Shown here in pieces: positions 1 to 7,279 of a stretch of DNA of 19,881 nucleotides. The notes below the pieces were generated by a model. It was given only the letters and a program-made list of their open reading frames with translations. It had not been told where the DNA came from and searched no databases. This DNA is from Frankiales bacterium (lineage in GTDB: Bacteria > Actinomycetota > Actinomycetes > Mycobacteriales > SCTD01): contig JAOPWI010000349.1 of the NCBI GenBank assembly GCA_025965755.1, forward strand, positions 1 through 19,881, given 5' to 3'. Each line of letters opens with the position of its first letter. Positions within the stretch are counted from its first letter, which is position 1. Made by a program: the position numbers and the translations under genes.

Positions 1-483
1 CGCCCCCGCGAACGCCGTCCGGCGGGCCCGCCGGAAGACCAGGAAGCCCCGGCCGGTCGCGCCGACGACGGTCACCAGGCCGGTCTGCAGCAGCAGCCGC
101 TGGAGCCCCTCCCGCAGGTCGCCCTGCACCTCCTGGCCGAGGCCGGCCAGCCGGTCGGGGTCGGCGACGATGTCGCGGGCCGCTGCCTCGCGCAGCCGCA
201 CGACGTCGACCTGCAGGTGCACCGGCGAGCGGTGGGTGTCCAGCTGCAGCTCGCCCAGCGGCGGGATGGACACCGCGCTGCCCCCGCTCAGGGAGGGCCG
301 CAGGCTCAGGCGCGCCTCGAACGGGCCGACGCCGCGGTCCAGCGAGCCGGCCACCAGCAGCCCCAGCAGGGCGCCGAGCAGGCCGACCGCGGCCACCTCG
401 AGGCTGACCAGGACCCGGCGGCGCCAGGCGTGGGCCGCCTCGCCCGGCGGTGACGACCCGCGTCGACGGGGCAAGGTGATCAC
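1..483 (-). CDS. Membrane-anchored metallophosphoesterase, N-terminal part (cut by window edge)
   Basis: Reading from GTG at 483 gives a 161-codon open frame that runs off the window. An in-frame TAG lies 12 bases upstream of this GTG, so the start must be here or at the TTG three codons in. The visible part has a basic N-terminus, one clear membrane segment at about residues 24-48 (rich in Leu, Val, Ala, Gly), then an extracytoplasmic stretch with the phrases VGPFEARLSLRPSLSG and IPPLGELQLDTHRSPVHLQ. A second hydrophobic segment begins near residue 135 and ends in FRRARRTAFAGA. This arrangement resembles the N-terminal anchor of a family of actinobacterial metallophosphoesterases whose catalytic domain follows the second helix. 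That domain is outside the window, so the enzyme assignment rests on recall of the N-terminal pattern only. It lies 125 bases downstream of the glycosyltransferase gene and may be the last gene of that operon. Confidence 0.6.
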   Translation of the reverse strand, partial: MITLPRRRGSSPPGEAAHAWRRRVLVSLEVAAVGLLGALLGLLVAGSLDRGVGPFEARLSLRPSLSGGSAVSIPPLGELQLDTHRSPVHLQVDVVRLREAAARDIVADPDRLAGLGQEVQGDLREGLQRLLLQTGLVTVVGATGRGFLVFRRARRTAFAGA

Positions 484-608
484 GACCGGGCCCTACCCGG
501 CTGGGGCGAGGCGCACCAGGCTGACCCGCACGGGGCCGGTACGGCGGCGTCGTTCGGCCCGGACGGCACGCTCCGGCGCGGCGCCGGCGCCCCGCGTGGT
601 CCGGCCAG

Positions 609-1262
609 CTACTCGATCGCGCGGAGGACGGCGCTCATGTCGCGGACGGCCCGCGCCGTTCCGCGGACCGTGCCGGTCACCTTCGAGCGCCCGGTGCGCC
701 GCAGGTAGTCGATCTCGACCTCCTCGACCCGCCACCCGGCGGCTGCGGCGCGCACGACCATCTCCAGCGGATACCCGAAGCGGCGGTCCTGCAGGTCCAG
801 CCCGACCAGGGCGTCACGGCGGGCGGCCCGCATGGGGCCCAGGTCCCGCAGGGCGACGCCGGTGCGCCGGCGCAGCTGGGCGGTGACGACCGCGTTGCCC
901 ACCCGCGCGTGCGGGGGCATCGAGCCCGGAGCCAGCCGGCGGCGGCCGAGCACCAGGTCGGCGCCGGCCAGCAGCGGCGCGACCACCCGGGGCAGCTGCT
1001 GTGGGTCCAGCGAGCCGTCGGCGTCCAGAAAGCAGACCAGCCCGTCCTCGTGCCCCGCAGCCATCAGCCCGGCGTGGGCGGCCGCGCCGAACCCGCGGGG
1101 CCGCGCGTCGACGACCACGGCGCCGTAGGACCGGGCGACGTCCGGCGAGCCGTCGGACGAGCCGTTGTCGGCCACGATGGCGCGGTAGCCCGCCGGCATG
1201 CGCGACAGCACCCAGGGCAGCGCCGCCGCCTCGTCCAGGCAGGGCAGGACGACGTCAGGCAC
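609..1262 (-). CDS. Family 2 glycosyltransferase
   Basis: A 217-aa cytoplasmic GT-A fold protein. Family 2 glycosyltransferases move a sugar from a nucleotide- or lipid-linked donor to an acceptor. Visible motifs are the N-terminal VVLPCLDEA strand-loop, ADNGSSDGS at residues 31-39 (nucleotide binding), GFGAAAHAGL near residue 58, and FLDADGS at 79-84, which supplies the metal-binding D80-A-D82. The C-terminal RTGRSKVTGTVRGT stretch is typical of the actinobacterial Dpm1/DPG-synthase-like branch. There is no C-terminal membrane segment, so it is the short soluble form. The GTG start overlaps the stop of the acyl-CoA ligase by 8 bases, which indicates translational coupling. Donor and acceptor cannot be read from the sequence. 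Confidence 0.87.
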   Translation of the reverse strand: MPDVVLPCLDEAAALPWVLSRMPAGYRAIVADNGSSDGSPDVARSYGAVVVDARPRGFGAAAHAGLMAAGHEDGLVCFLDADGSLDPQQLPRVVAPLLAGADLVLGRRRLAPGSMPPHARVGNAVVTAQLRRRTGVALRDLGPMRAARRDALVGLDLQDRRFGYPLEMVVRAAAAGWRVEEVEIDYLRRTGRSKVTGTVRGTARAVRDMSAVLRAIE

Positions 1263-2799
1263 CGCGCAGCTGCGCCCGCAGGGCCTTGCGGTCGGTCTTG
1301 CCGACGCTGGTCACGGGCACCTCGTCGACCAGGTGCACCTCGCGCGGCCGCTTGGTGGCCGCCATGTGCTCGGCGCAGTGCGCGAGCAGCTCCGCCCCGG
1401 TCGCCGCGGCCCCCGGCCGCAGGGTCACGAACGCGACGACCTCCTCCCCGTACAGCTCGTCCGGGCGCCCGACCACGGCGGCGGCCGCGACCGCGGGGTG
1501 CGCCAGCAGGACGTCCTCCACGTCGCGCGGGTAGACGTTGAAGCCGCCGCGGATGATGAGGTCCTTGCGACGGTCGACGATGCTCAGATACCCGTCCTCG
1601 TCCAGATGGCCGATGTCGCCGGTGCGCAGCCAGCCGCCGACCAGGGCCTCGGCGGTCGCCGCCGTGTCCCGCCAGTAGCCGAGCATGACGCCCGGGGACT
1701 GCACGCAGACCTCGCCGTCCACGCCGGTCGGCACCGGGTCTCCCGCCTCGTCGATGATCTGCAGGGTGGTGCCCGGCAGGGCGCGGCCGACGGTGCCGAG
1801 GCGGCGGGCGGTCGGCGGGTTCATGGTCGCCGTCGAGGTCACCTCGGTGCAGCCGTAGCCGTCGCACACGACGGCCGTCGGCACCCGGCGCTCGAACTCC
1901 TCGACCACCGCGGTGGCCAGCGGCGCGCCGCCGACGCTGACGTAGCGAAGCGTCGACAGGTCGTGCTCCTCCAGCGGCTCGCGCAGGAGCAGCTGGAGCA
2001 TCGACGGCACGAGGCCGGCGGCCTGGACCCCCAGGTCGGCCACGAGCCCCAGCCACTCGCCCGCCACGAAGCGGCGCTGCATGACCAGCGCGCCGGGCTC
2101 GCGCAGGTGGAAGCGCGAGACCGTGGTCATCAGCCCGAAGACGTGCGACAGCGGCAGCGGGACCAGCACCCCGGTCGTGCCGGAGGTCTCCAGCACCTGC
2201 GCGCGGGCGGCGCTCTGCTCGACCAGGCCGGCGTGCCCGAGCATCACGCCCTTGGCCCGACCGGTGGTTCCGCCGGTGTAGAGCAGCGCCGCCAGGTCCG
2301 TCCCGTTCCGCGGCACGATCGGCAGCGGCTCGCCGTCGGCCAGCGCCTCGTAGGAGGGGGTGCCCGCGACCACGACGTGAACGGGCAGGCCCCGGGCGGC
2401 GGTCTGCGCGAGGACCAGCCGGTCGTCGGAGACCACGAGAACGACCGCGCCGCTGTCGAGCAGGACGTGGCGCAGCTCGTCGGCCGTGATGGCCGCGATC
2501 AGCGGGGTGACCGCTGCGCCGGCGCGCCAGGCGGCCAGGTAGGTGAGCACGACTTCGGGGCGGTTGGTCATGACGACGACCACGCGCTCGCCCGGCCCGG
2601 CTCCCAGCCCGGTGAGCCCGCGGGCGAGCCGCGAGGAGCGGTCCAGCAGCTGGCCGGCGGTGTGCTCCGCTCCTTCGAACACCAGCGCCACCTCGTCCGG
2701 ACGGCGGGAGAGGGACTGTTCCGCGAGCACGGCGAGCGAGGGCTGCATGGCCGCGGACGCTAGCCGCGCCCGGCCTGTCCCGTACGTCCGGCTCGGCAT
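1255..2799 (-). CDS. AMP-forming acyl-CoA synthetase (ANL superfamily)
   Basis: A 514-aa adenylate-forming ligase expected to activate a carboxylic acid with ATP and load it onto CoA. All core ANL motifs are intact: P-loop LLYTGGTTGRAKGV at about residues 172-185, GYGCTEVTS at about 313-321, TGDIGHLDEDG near 391, RRKDLIIRGGFNVYP near 408 (hinge) and the C-terminal VGKTDRK with the catalytic lysine K501. The overall pattern fits a medium/long-chain fatty-acid or aromatic acyl-CoA ligase; the substrate is not readable. Start: the ATG at 2799 has a GGGCGGGG stretch upstream. The ATG at 2748 (MQPSLAVLAEQ) begins where family homology starts and is a real alternative. It is divergent from the amidase gene and is the first gene of an operon with the glycosyltransferase. 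Confidence 0.92.
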   Translation of the reverse strand: MPSRTYGTGRARLASAAMQPSLAVLAEQSLSRRPDEVALVFEGAEHTAGQLLDRSSRLARGLTGLGAGPGERVVVVMTNRPEVVLTYLAAWRAGAAVTPLIAAITADELRHVLLDSGAVVLVVSDDRLVLAQTAARGLPVHVVVAGTPSYEALADGEPLPIVPRNGTDLAALLYTGGTTGRAKGVMLGHAGLVEQSAARAQVLETSGTTGVLVPLPLSHVFGLMTTVSRFHLREPGALVMQRRFVAGEWLGLVADLGVQAAGLVPSMLQLLLREPLEEHDLSTLRYVSVGGAPLATAVVEEFERRVPTAVVCDGYGCTEVTSTATMNPPTARRLGTVGRALPGTTLQIIDEAGDPVPTGVDGEVCVQSPGVMLGYWRDTAATAEALVGGWLRTGDIGHLDEDGYLSIVDRRKDLIIRGGFNVYPRDVEDVLLAHPAVAAAAVVGRPDELYGEEVVAFVTLRPGAAATGAELLAHCAEHMAATKRPREVHLVDEVPVTSVGKTDRKALRAQLRGA

Positions 2800-2828
2800 G
2801 GCGCCCCGCCCGACGCCGCCGGCGGGGT

Positions 2829-2834
2829 TACGGT
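2829..2834 (+). promoter_or_regulatory. Possible -10 box of the amidase gene
   Basis: TACGGT fits the actinobacterial TAnnnT -10 pattern and would place a transcript start about 36 bases before the GTG at 2877. The same hexamer precedes the regulator gene at 17622. No convincing -35 box is visible, so this is only suggestive. Confidence 0.3.
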
Positions 2835-2876
2835 CGCTGCGGCCGTCTTCCCCCGGCTGCCCCTCTCGGAAGTGCT

Positions 2877-5609
2877 GTGGTCGTGCGCCTGGTCCCTGTC
2901 GCCCTGTCCGTGATCGTCGTCCCGCTCGCCCTCGTGGCGCCCGTGGCCACGTCCCCGTCGCCTGCTCCCGAGCCCGTTCCGGTGCAGCTCCACGTGCTGC
3001 CGCTGCCGGCCGCGGCGCCGGCCGGTGGCGCCCTGGCCACCGGTGCCCGGGTGGTCCTGCCGGCGCGCAGGACCGAGCCGTTCTCGGTCGTCGGCGTGAC
3101 GTGGCGCCCGTCCGCGACCGCGCCGGACCTCGAGGTGCAGGTGCGCACCCGGGCGCTGGATGGCACCTGGCGCGGCTGGCAGGACCTGCACGGCCAGACG
3201 TTCGACGCCCCCGACGAGCGCACCGCCGACACCGCGGACGCGGCGCCGGAGCGCGCCGGCACCGCGCCGTTCTACGCCGGCCCGTCCGACGGCCTGGAGG
3301 TGCGCGTCGAGGTGGCGTCCGGCCCGGTGCCCGCCGACCTGCGTGCGGACCTGGTCGACCCGGGCGCGTCCCCCGCCGACGCCGCTGTCGTCCGCGACCT
3401 GCCGGCGGACACCGCCGAGGCCTCCGCCGGTCTGCCGGCGATCGTCACGCGCGCCGAGTGGGGCGCCGACGAGTCGATGAAGAAGTGCGTCGCCGGCTAC
3501 ACCGGCACGCCGAAGGTCGCCTTCGTGCACCACACGGCCAGCACCAACAACTACTCGCAGGCCGAGGCGCCGGCCGCGGTGCGCGGCTTCTACGCCTACC
3601 ACGTGAAGAGCAACGGCTGGTGCGACCTCGGTTACAACTTCCTGGTCGACCGCTTCGGCACGCTGTACGAGGGCCGGTTCGGCGGCATCGACCGGGCGGT
3701 CCTGGGTGCCCACACCGGGGGCTTCAACGCCAACAGTTTCGGCACCTCGATGATCGGCACCTTCGCGACCGTCTCGCCGCCCGAGGTGATGCTGCAGAGC
3801 CTGCGCCGCCTGCTGGCGTGGAAGCTCGGGACCAGCTGGGCGGACCCGCGGGCGACCGCCACGCTGACGTCGGCCTCGACCAGTGGCTCGCGCTATCCCG
3901 CCGGCACGGCGCACGACTTCGACGTCGTCAGCGGCCACCGCGACGCGGTCAACACCTCCTGCCCCGGCGATCTCGGCTACGCCGAGCTGACGCGGCTGCG
4001 TGAGGACGTGCGCGCGGTCATGGGCGCTGGCCTGGTCCGGCCCGCGGCGGTGCCGACGAGCACCCGGGTCGCGGGGACACCGGTCGCGGTGTCCAGCGGC
4101 CTGCTCACCCCGACGACCTGGAAGCTGACGGCCACCTCGGTCGCCACCGGCCTCGCCGTGCGCACCCTCGGCGGGGGCGCGCAGGACCGGATCGAGACGG
4201 TGTGGGACCTCCGGGACGACGCCGGGGTTCCGGTTCCCGCGGGCAGCTACCGGCTGTCGCTGACCGGCGCCCAGGGCGACGACGCGGTCCACCCGTGGTC
4301 GACGACCGTGAGCATCACGGACCCGGACGCCGGGGCCAGCCCGTCGCCCAGCCCGGCGCCCTCTCCGACGGTGAGCGAGGCGCCGTTGCCGGCGGAGCCG
4401 TCGCCCTCGGCGTCGGCCAGCCGACCCGCGTCGCCGGCTCCCTCGCGGGCACCGGCTCCCTCGCCGACCCGGGCGACGACGACGACCGGCGGCGCCAGTG
4501 GCGGGTCGACCTTCGTGGCCGTCACCCCGGCCCGCGTGCTCGACACCCGCGACGGCACCGGCGGCCGCCGCACGCCGCTCGGGGGCGAGCAGGTGCTCGA
4601 GCTGCGCCTCGCCGGCGTCGGCGACGTGCCCGCCGGAGCGACGGCGGTGGCGCTCAACCTGACCGGCACGCGTCCCTCGTCGGGCACGCACCTCACGGTC
4701 TGGCCGACCGGGGCGAACCGGCCGGACACCGCGGTGCTCAACCTGCGCCCCGGCGCGACGGCGGCCTCCCTCGTGGTCGCCGGGGTCGGCAGCGGGGGCA
4801 CCACGTCGATCCGCAACCTGGCGGGGACCGTGGACCTGATCGGTGACGTCGTCGGCTACTGGACGCGCGGCGCCGGTGCGGCGTACGCACCGGTGACGCC
4901 GGCCCGCGTCCTGGACACGCGCAGCGGCTCCGGCGGCGGTGCTCTCGAGGACCAGCAGAGCCGTCGCCTGCAGGTGACGGGGCGGGCCGGTGTCCCGGCC
5001 GGCGCCACCGCGGTCGTCCTGAACGTCACGGCGGTCGATCCGGCGCGCGCCGGCTACCTGACCGTGAGCCCCGCGTCCGGCACCCGGCCGGGCACGTCCA
5101 GCGTCAACTTCACGGCCGGTCAGACGGTGCCCAACCGGGTGCTCACCGGCCTGTCGTCCGACGGCGTCATCGAGATCTTCGCCGCCGGTGGCGCGCACGT
5201 GCTCGTCGATGTCGTCGGCTGGTACGGGGCCGGCGGCCGCTCCTCGTACACGTCGCTGACGCCGGCGCGCCTGGTCGACAGCCGCGACGGAACGGGCACG
5301 CCGCAGGGCAAGTTCGGCGCCGGCGTGACGCGCGACCTGCAGGCGACCGGACGGCTCGGCGTGCCCGCCGGGGCCACCGCGGTGGTGCTGTCGCTGACGG
5401 CGACCGGGCCGACGGCGGCGTCCACGTTCATCACGGCGTTCCCGGACGGGACGGCCCGTGCGCAGACGTCGGACCTCAACCTGCTGCAGGGGGAGACCAG
5501 ATCCAACCTGGCCATCGTCCCGCTGTCGTCGGCCGGACGGTTCTCCCTCTACAACGCGGCCGGCGCGTCGCACGTCATCGCCGACGTGCTGGGCTACTAC
5601 TCCAAGTGA
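2877..5609 (+). CDS. Secreted N-acetylmuramoyl-L-alanine amidase (PGRP domain) with three C-terminal repeats
   Basis: A 910-aa exported cell-wall protein. Residues 1-30 form a signal peptide with a hydrophobic core (VALSVIVVPLALVAP). After a beta-rich region (about 40-170), an amidase_2/PGRP domain spans about 185-375. It contains TRAEWGAD, HHTAS (H218/H219), GYNFLVDRFGTLYEGR and SGHRD...SCPGD with H354 and C362, so the His-His-Cys zinc ligands expected for cleavage of the MurNAc-L-Ala bond are present. A FlgD-like Ig segment (about 395-480, ending VPAGSYRLSLTG) and a Pro/Ser-rich linker (about 486-540) follow. The rest is three copies of a ~120-aa repeat starting VTPARVLDTR. The GTG start has only a weak CGGAAG site. 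It stands alone and is probably monocistronic. The repeats likely hold the enzyme at the cell surface (inference). Confidence 0.93.
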   Translation: MVVRLVPVALSVIVVPLALVAPVATSPSPAPEPVPVQLHVLPLPAAAPAGGALATGARVVLPARRTEPFSVVGVTWRPSATAPDLEVQVRTRALDGTWRGWQDLHGQTFDAPDERTADTADAAPERAGTAPFYAGPSDGLEVRVEVASGPVPADLRADLVDPGASPADAAVVRDLPADTAEASAGLPAIVTRAEWGADESMKKCVAGYTGTPKVAFVHHTASTNNYSQAEAPAAVRGFYAYHVKSNGWCDLGYNFLVDRFGTLYEGRFGGIDRAVLGAHTGGFNANSFGTSMIGTFATVSPPEVMLQSLRRLLAWKLGTSWADPRATATLTSASTSGSRYPAGTAHDFDVVSGHRDAVNTSCPGDLGYAELTRLREDVRAVMGAGLVRPAAVPTSTRVAGTPVAVSSGLLTPTTWKLTATSVATGLAVRTLGGGAQDRIETVWDLRDDAGVPVPAGSYRLSLTGAQGDDAVHPWSTTVSITDPDAGASPSPSPAPSPTVSEAPLPAEPSPSASASRPASPAPSRAPAPSPTRATTTTGGASGGSTFVAVTPARVLDTRDGTGGRRTPLGGEQVLELRLAGVGDVPAGATAVALNLTGTRPSSGTHLTVWPTGANRPDTAVLNLRPGATAASLVVAGVGSGGTTSIRNLAGTVDLIGDVVGYWTRGAGAAYAPVTPARVLDTRSGSGGGALEDQQSRRLQVTGRAGVPAGATAVVLNVTAVDPARAGYLTVSPASGTRPGTSSVNFTAGQTVPNRVLTGLSSDGVIEIFAAGGAHVLVDVVGWYGAGGRSSYTSLTPARLVDSRDGTGTPQGKFGAGVTRDLQATGRLGVPAGATAVVLSLTATGPTAASTFITAFPDGTARAQTSDLNLLQGETRSNLAIVPLSSAGRFSLYNAAGASHVIADVLGYYSK
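4512..5606 (+). repeat. Three tandem ~120-residue VTPARVLDTR protein repeats
   Basis: Within the amidase, copies begin at about residues 546, 670 and 791. Each opens with (V/L)TPAR(V/L)(L/V)D(T/S)R(D/S)G(T/S)G, contains VPAGATAVxLxLT, and closes with DV(V/L)G(Y/W)(Y/W). The third copy has diverged at its opening (LTPARLVDSRDG) and ends exactly at the stop, which suggests a closed C-terminal array. The same repeat is known from many secreted actinobacterial proteins, without an established binding partner. Confidence 0.85.
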
Positions 5610-5647
5610 CTAGGGAAAAACCGCCTCTACCACATGCCCCGTTCTGA

Positions 5648-5676
5648 TTGACAGGCGCCTGCCAGCGGCGGAGATT
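5648..5676 (+). promoter_or_regulatory. Promoter of the first SnoaL-like unit
   Basis: A perfect TTGACA -35 box at 5648-5653 is followed after 17 bases by GAGATT at 5671-5676, a weaker -10. A 10-bp palindrome (CAGGCGCCTG, 5652-5661) overlaps the -35. The predicted start near 5683 leaves a leader of about 64 bases before the ATG at 5747. Confidence 0.5.
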
Positions 5677-5678
5677 TT

Positions 5679-5699
5679 CGACGACAGAGCTTGTCGTCG
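5679..5699. promoter_or_regulatory. 8-bp inverted repeat at the predicted transcription start (operator candidate)
   Basis: Arms CGACGACA and TGTCGTCG are perfectly complementary around GAGCT. The dyad sits directly after the -10 box, the usual place for a repressor operator. It could also form an RNA hairpin in the leader. No local regulator gene lies in this unit. Confidence 0.5.
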
Positions 5700-5746
5700 T
5701 GCGCATCGCTGCGGCAGGCAGGTGTGCCAGTCGCAGGGGGGCGAAG

Positions 5747-6169
5747 ATGGCAGATTCCATGGCAGTGGTCGACCGGATGTACGAGTGCTTCGGCAAGGGC
5801 GACATGGATTCGCTCAAGGCGGAGGTGTTCTCCGAGGACATCGTCTGGGTCCTTCCCGGACACCACCCGCTGTCGGGGGCGAAGAACGGTGCGGACGAGG
5901 TGATCGCGTTCTTCGGCGCCCTCATGGGCAGCGGTGTGAAGGTCGACAACATCTCCTTCGGCACCATCGGTGACGACCGGGTGGTCGAGAACCACACCGG
6001 CCACGGCACGGTGAACGGGAGGGACTACACCTTCCCGACCTGCAGCGTCTACACGATCGCGGACAACCGGATCAGGCACGTGCAGGTGTACACCGCGGAC
6101 CAGCACGGCGTGGACGACTACTTCTGGCAGGCCAACGCCCTGAAGTCGATCCCGGACCGCCTGGCCTGA
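5747..6169 (+). CDS. NTF2-fold SnoaL-like protein, single domain (SnoaL_2 type)
   Basis: A 140-aa small alpha+beta barrel protein, likely a cytoplasmic dimer. The ATG at 5747 is chosen because it has a strong AGGGGGGCGAAG ribosome site; the frame is open upstream to 5648 but that stretch is promoter. Family signs are VVDRMYECFGKGDMDSLK, then a strand with DIVWVLPGHHPLSGAKNGADEVIAFFGALM, and a terminal sheet with YTIADNRIRHVQVYT. The family includes limonene-epoxide hydrolase, ketosteroid isomerase and polyketide cyclase relatives, and also many non-catalytic binders, so activity is not assigned. Its closest match in the window is the protein at 9989-10396, which shares GDMD, the D-x-VW-x-x-PG core and LSG. 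It is the first gene of a plus-strand unit with the two-domain protein and the membrane protein. Confidence 0.88.
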   Translation: MADSMAVVDRMYECFGKGDMDSLKAEVFSEDIVWVLPGHHPLSGAKNGADEVIAFFGALMGSGVKVDNISFGTIGDDRVVENHTGHGTVNGRDYTFPTCSVYTIADNRIRHVQVYTADQHGVDDYFWQANALKSIPDRLA

Positions 6170-6200
6170 CCACCGGGGCGCCCACGCGCCCGCACGCGGC

Positions 6201-6258
6201 GAGGGGTGCGCACGTGCCGCGGACGACGTCGTCCGCCGGCCCGCAGGGCGCACCCCTC
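6201..6258. repeat. Nested inverted repeat between two SnoaL-like genes
   Basis: Outer arms GAGGGGTGCGC (6201-6211) and GCGCACCCCTC (6248-6258) are perfect 11-bp complements. Between them lies an 18-bp perfect palindrome, GCGGACGACGTCGTCCGC (6219-6236). As RNA this would be a long stem carrying an internal hairpin. It lies 31 bases after one stop and 72 before the next start. It could be a terminator/attenuator, an RNA stability element or a protein-binding site. There is no long U tract, only CTCTT. Confidence 0.6.
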
Positions 6259-6330
6259 TTCGCCGTTGCCGCGCGCGACACCGCCGCGCGCCGCCTGCCT
6301 TTTCGACCTGCCCGCGACAGGAGCACGCTC

Positions 6331-7275
6331 ATGCCCGCAGACGACGACACCGTCGCCAAAGCCCACCTGCTCGACCGCATCTACGCCTCGACGTCCGCGG
6401 TCGAGATCGCCAACAAGGCCGTCATCTCCCGCTACGTCGAGGCGACCAACCAGGGCGAGCTCGACGTCCTCGACGAGCTGGTCGTCGAGGACTACGTCGA
6501 GCACGACCCGGTACCCGGCCAGAAGCCGGGACGAGCGGGCCTCAAGGAGGCCTACACGATGTTCAACTCCCCGTTCCCGGACCTGCGGTTCGTCTTCGAC
6601 GACGTCATCGCCGAGGGCGACATGGTTGTCGGCCGCGGGGTCATCTCGGGAACGCACGAGGGCGAGTTCTTCGGCGTGCCGGCCACCGGCAAGAAGGTGC
6701 ACTGGACCGGCACGCGGCTGTTCCGGCTGCGCGACCTCAAGGTCGTCGAGGGCTGGGTGAACATCGACATGATGAGCCTGATGCAGCAGATGGGCGTCGT
6801 GCCGGCCCCGCCCGGTCCGGACGCGTCCTCGTTGCCGGCGCCGCCGTACCTCACCGGCAAGGCGTCCAGCGTCGAGGCCAACCGCGCGCTGATGACGCGG
6901 TTCATCGACGAGGTCTGGAACAAGGGGAATCTCGACGTCGCCGACGAGCTGTTCCACCCCGAGGCCAGCAGCCCGAGTGCGCCCGGCCTGCCGCCGGGCC
7001 CGGAGGGCGTCAAGATGGTCGCCACCATGTTCCGGAGCGCCTTTCCCGACTACTGGATGGCGATCGACCACATGGTCGGGGAGCCGGACCGCGTCGCGGC
7101 GCGGTTCCGCCAGGGGGGCACGCACCGGGGCGAGCTGTTCGGCATCGCGGCGACCGGTCGGCAGGCCGAGTGGACCGAGACGGGCATCCTGCGCATCGCC
7201 GACGGCCAGGTCGTGCAGAGCTGGTACGACGTGGACATGATGGGCATGATGCAGCAGCTCGGTATCGGAGGCTGA
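6331..7275 (+). CDS. Two-domain SnoaL-like ester cyclase-type protein
   Basis: A 314-aa protein made of two NTF2-fold domains in tandem (about residues 20-155 and 185-314), joined by a Pro/Ala/Ser-rich linker. Each domain carries the ester-cyclase signature: GTHEGEFFGVPATGKK in the first and GTHRGELFGIAATGRQ in the second, followed by a V-V-x-x-W-x-x-x-D motif and then (L/M)MQQ(M/L)G. The aspartates D146 and D302 stand where SnoaL family members have the general acid/base Asp, so both active sites look intact. The ATG at 6331 is chosen for its AGGAG site 8 bases upstream and because the family begins there. NTF2-fold proteins often dimerise, so the tandem may form an internal pseudodimer (inference). 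The downstream gene starts 4 bases after the stop. Confidence 0.88.
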   Translation: MPADDDTVAKAHLLDRIYASTSAVEIANKAVISRYVEATNQGELDVLDELVVEDYVEHDPVPGQKPGRAGLKEAYTMFNSPFPDLRFVFDDVIAEGDMVVGRGVISGTHEGEFFGVPATGKKVHWTGTRLFRLRDLKVVEGWVNIDMMSLMQQMGVVPAPPGPDASSLPAPPYLTGKASSVEANRALMTRFIDEVWNKGNLDVADELFHPEASSPSAPGLPPGPEGVKMVATMFRSAFPDYWMAIDHMVGEPDRVAARFRQGGTHRGELFGIAATGRQAEWTETGILRIADGQVVQSWYDVDMMGMMQQLGIGG

Positions 7276-7279
7276 CGCC

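Noticed and set aside
2760..5573. 937-codon open frame on the minus strand opposite the amidase
   Set aside because: The plus-strand frame has a signal peptide, a full PGRP domain and three family repeats; the minus translation is low-complexity Arg/Gly/Ala-rich, as expected for a GC-rich antisense shadow.
6214..6330. Extended N-terminus of the two-domain SnoaL-like protein starting at 6214
   Set aside because: That stretch overlaps the nested inverted repeat and lacks a ribosome site, while ATG 6331 has AGGAG and matches the domain start.
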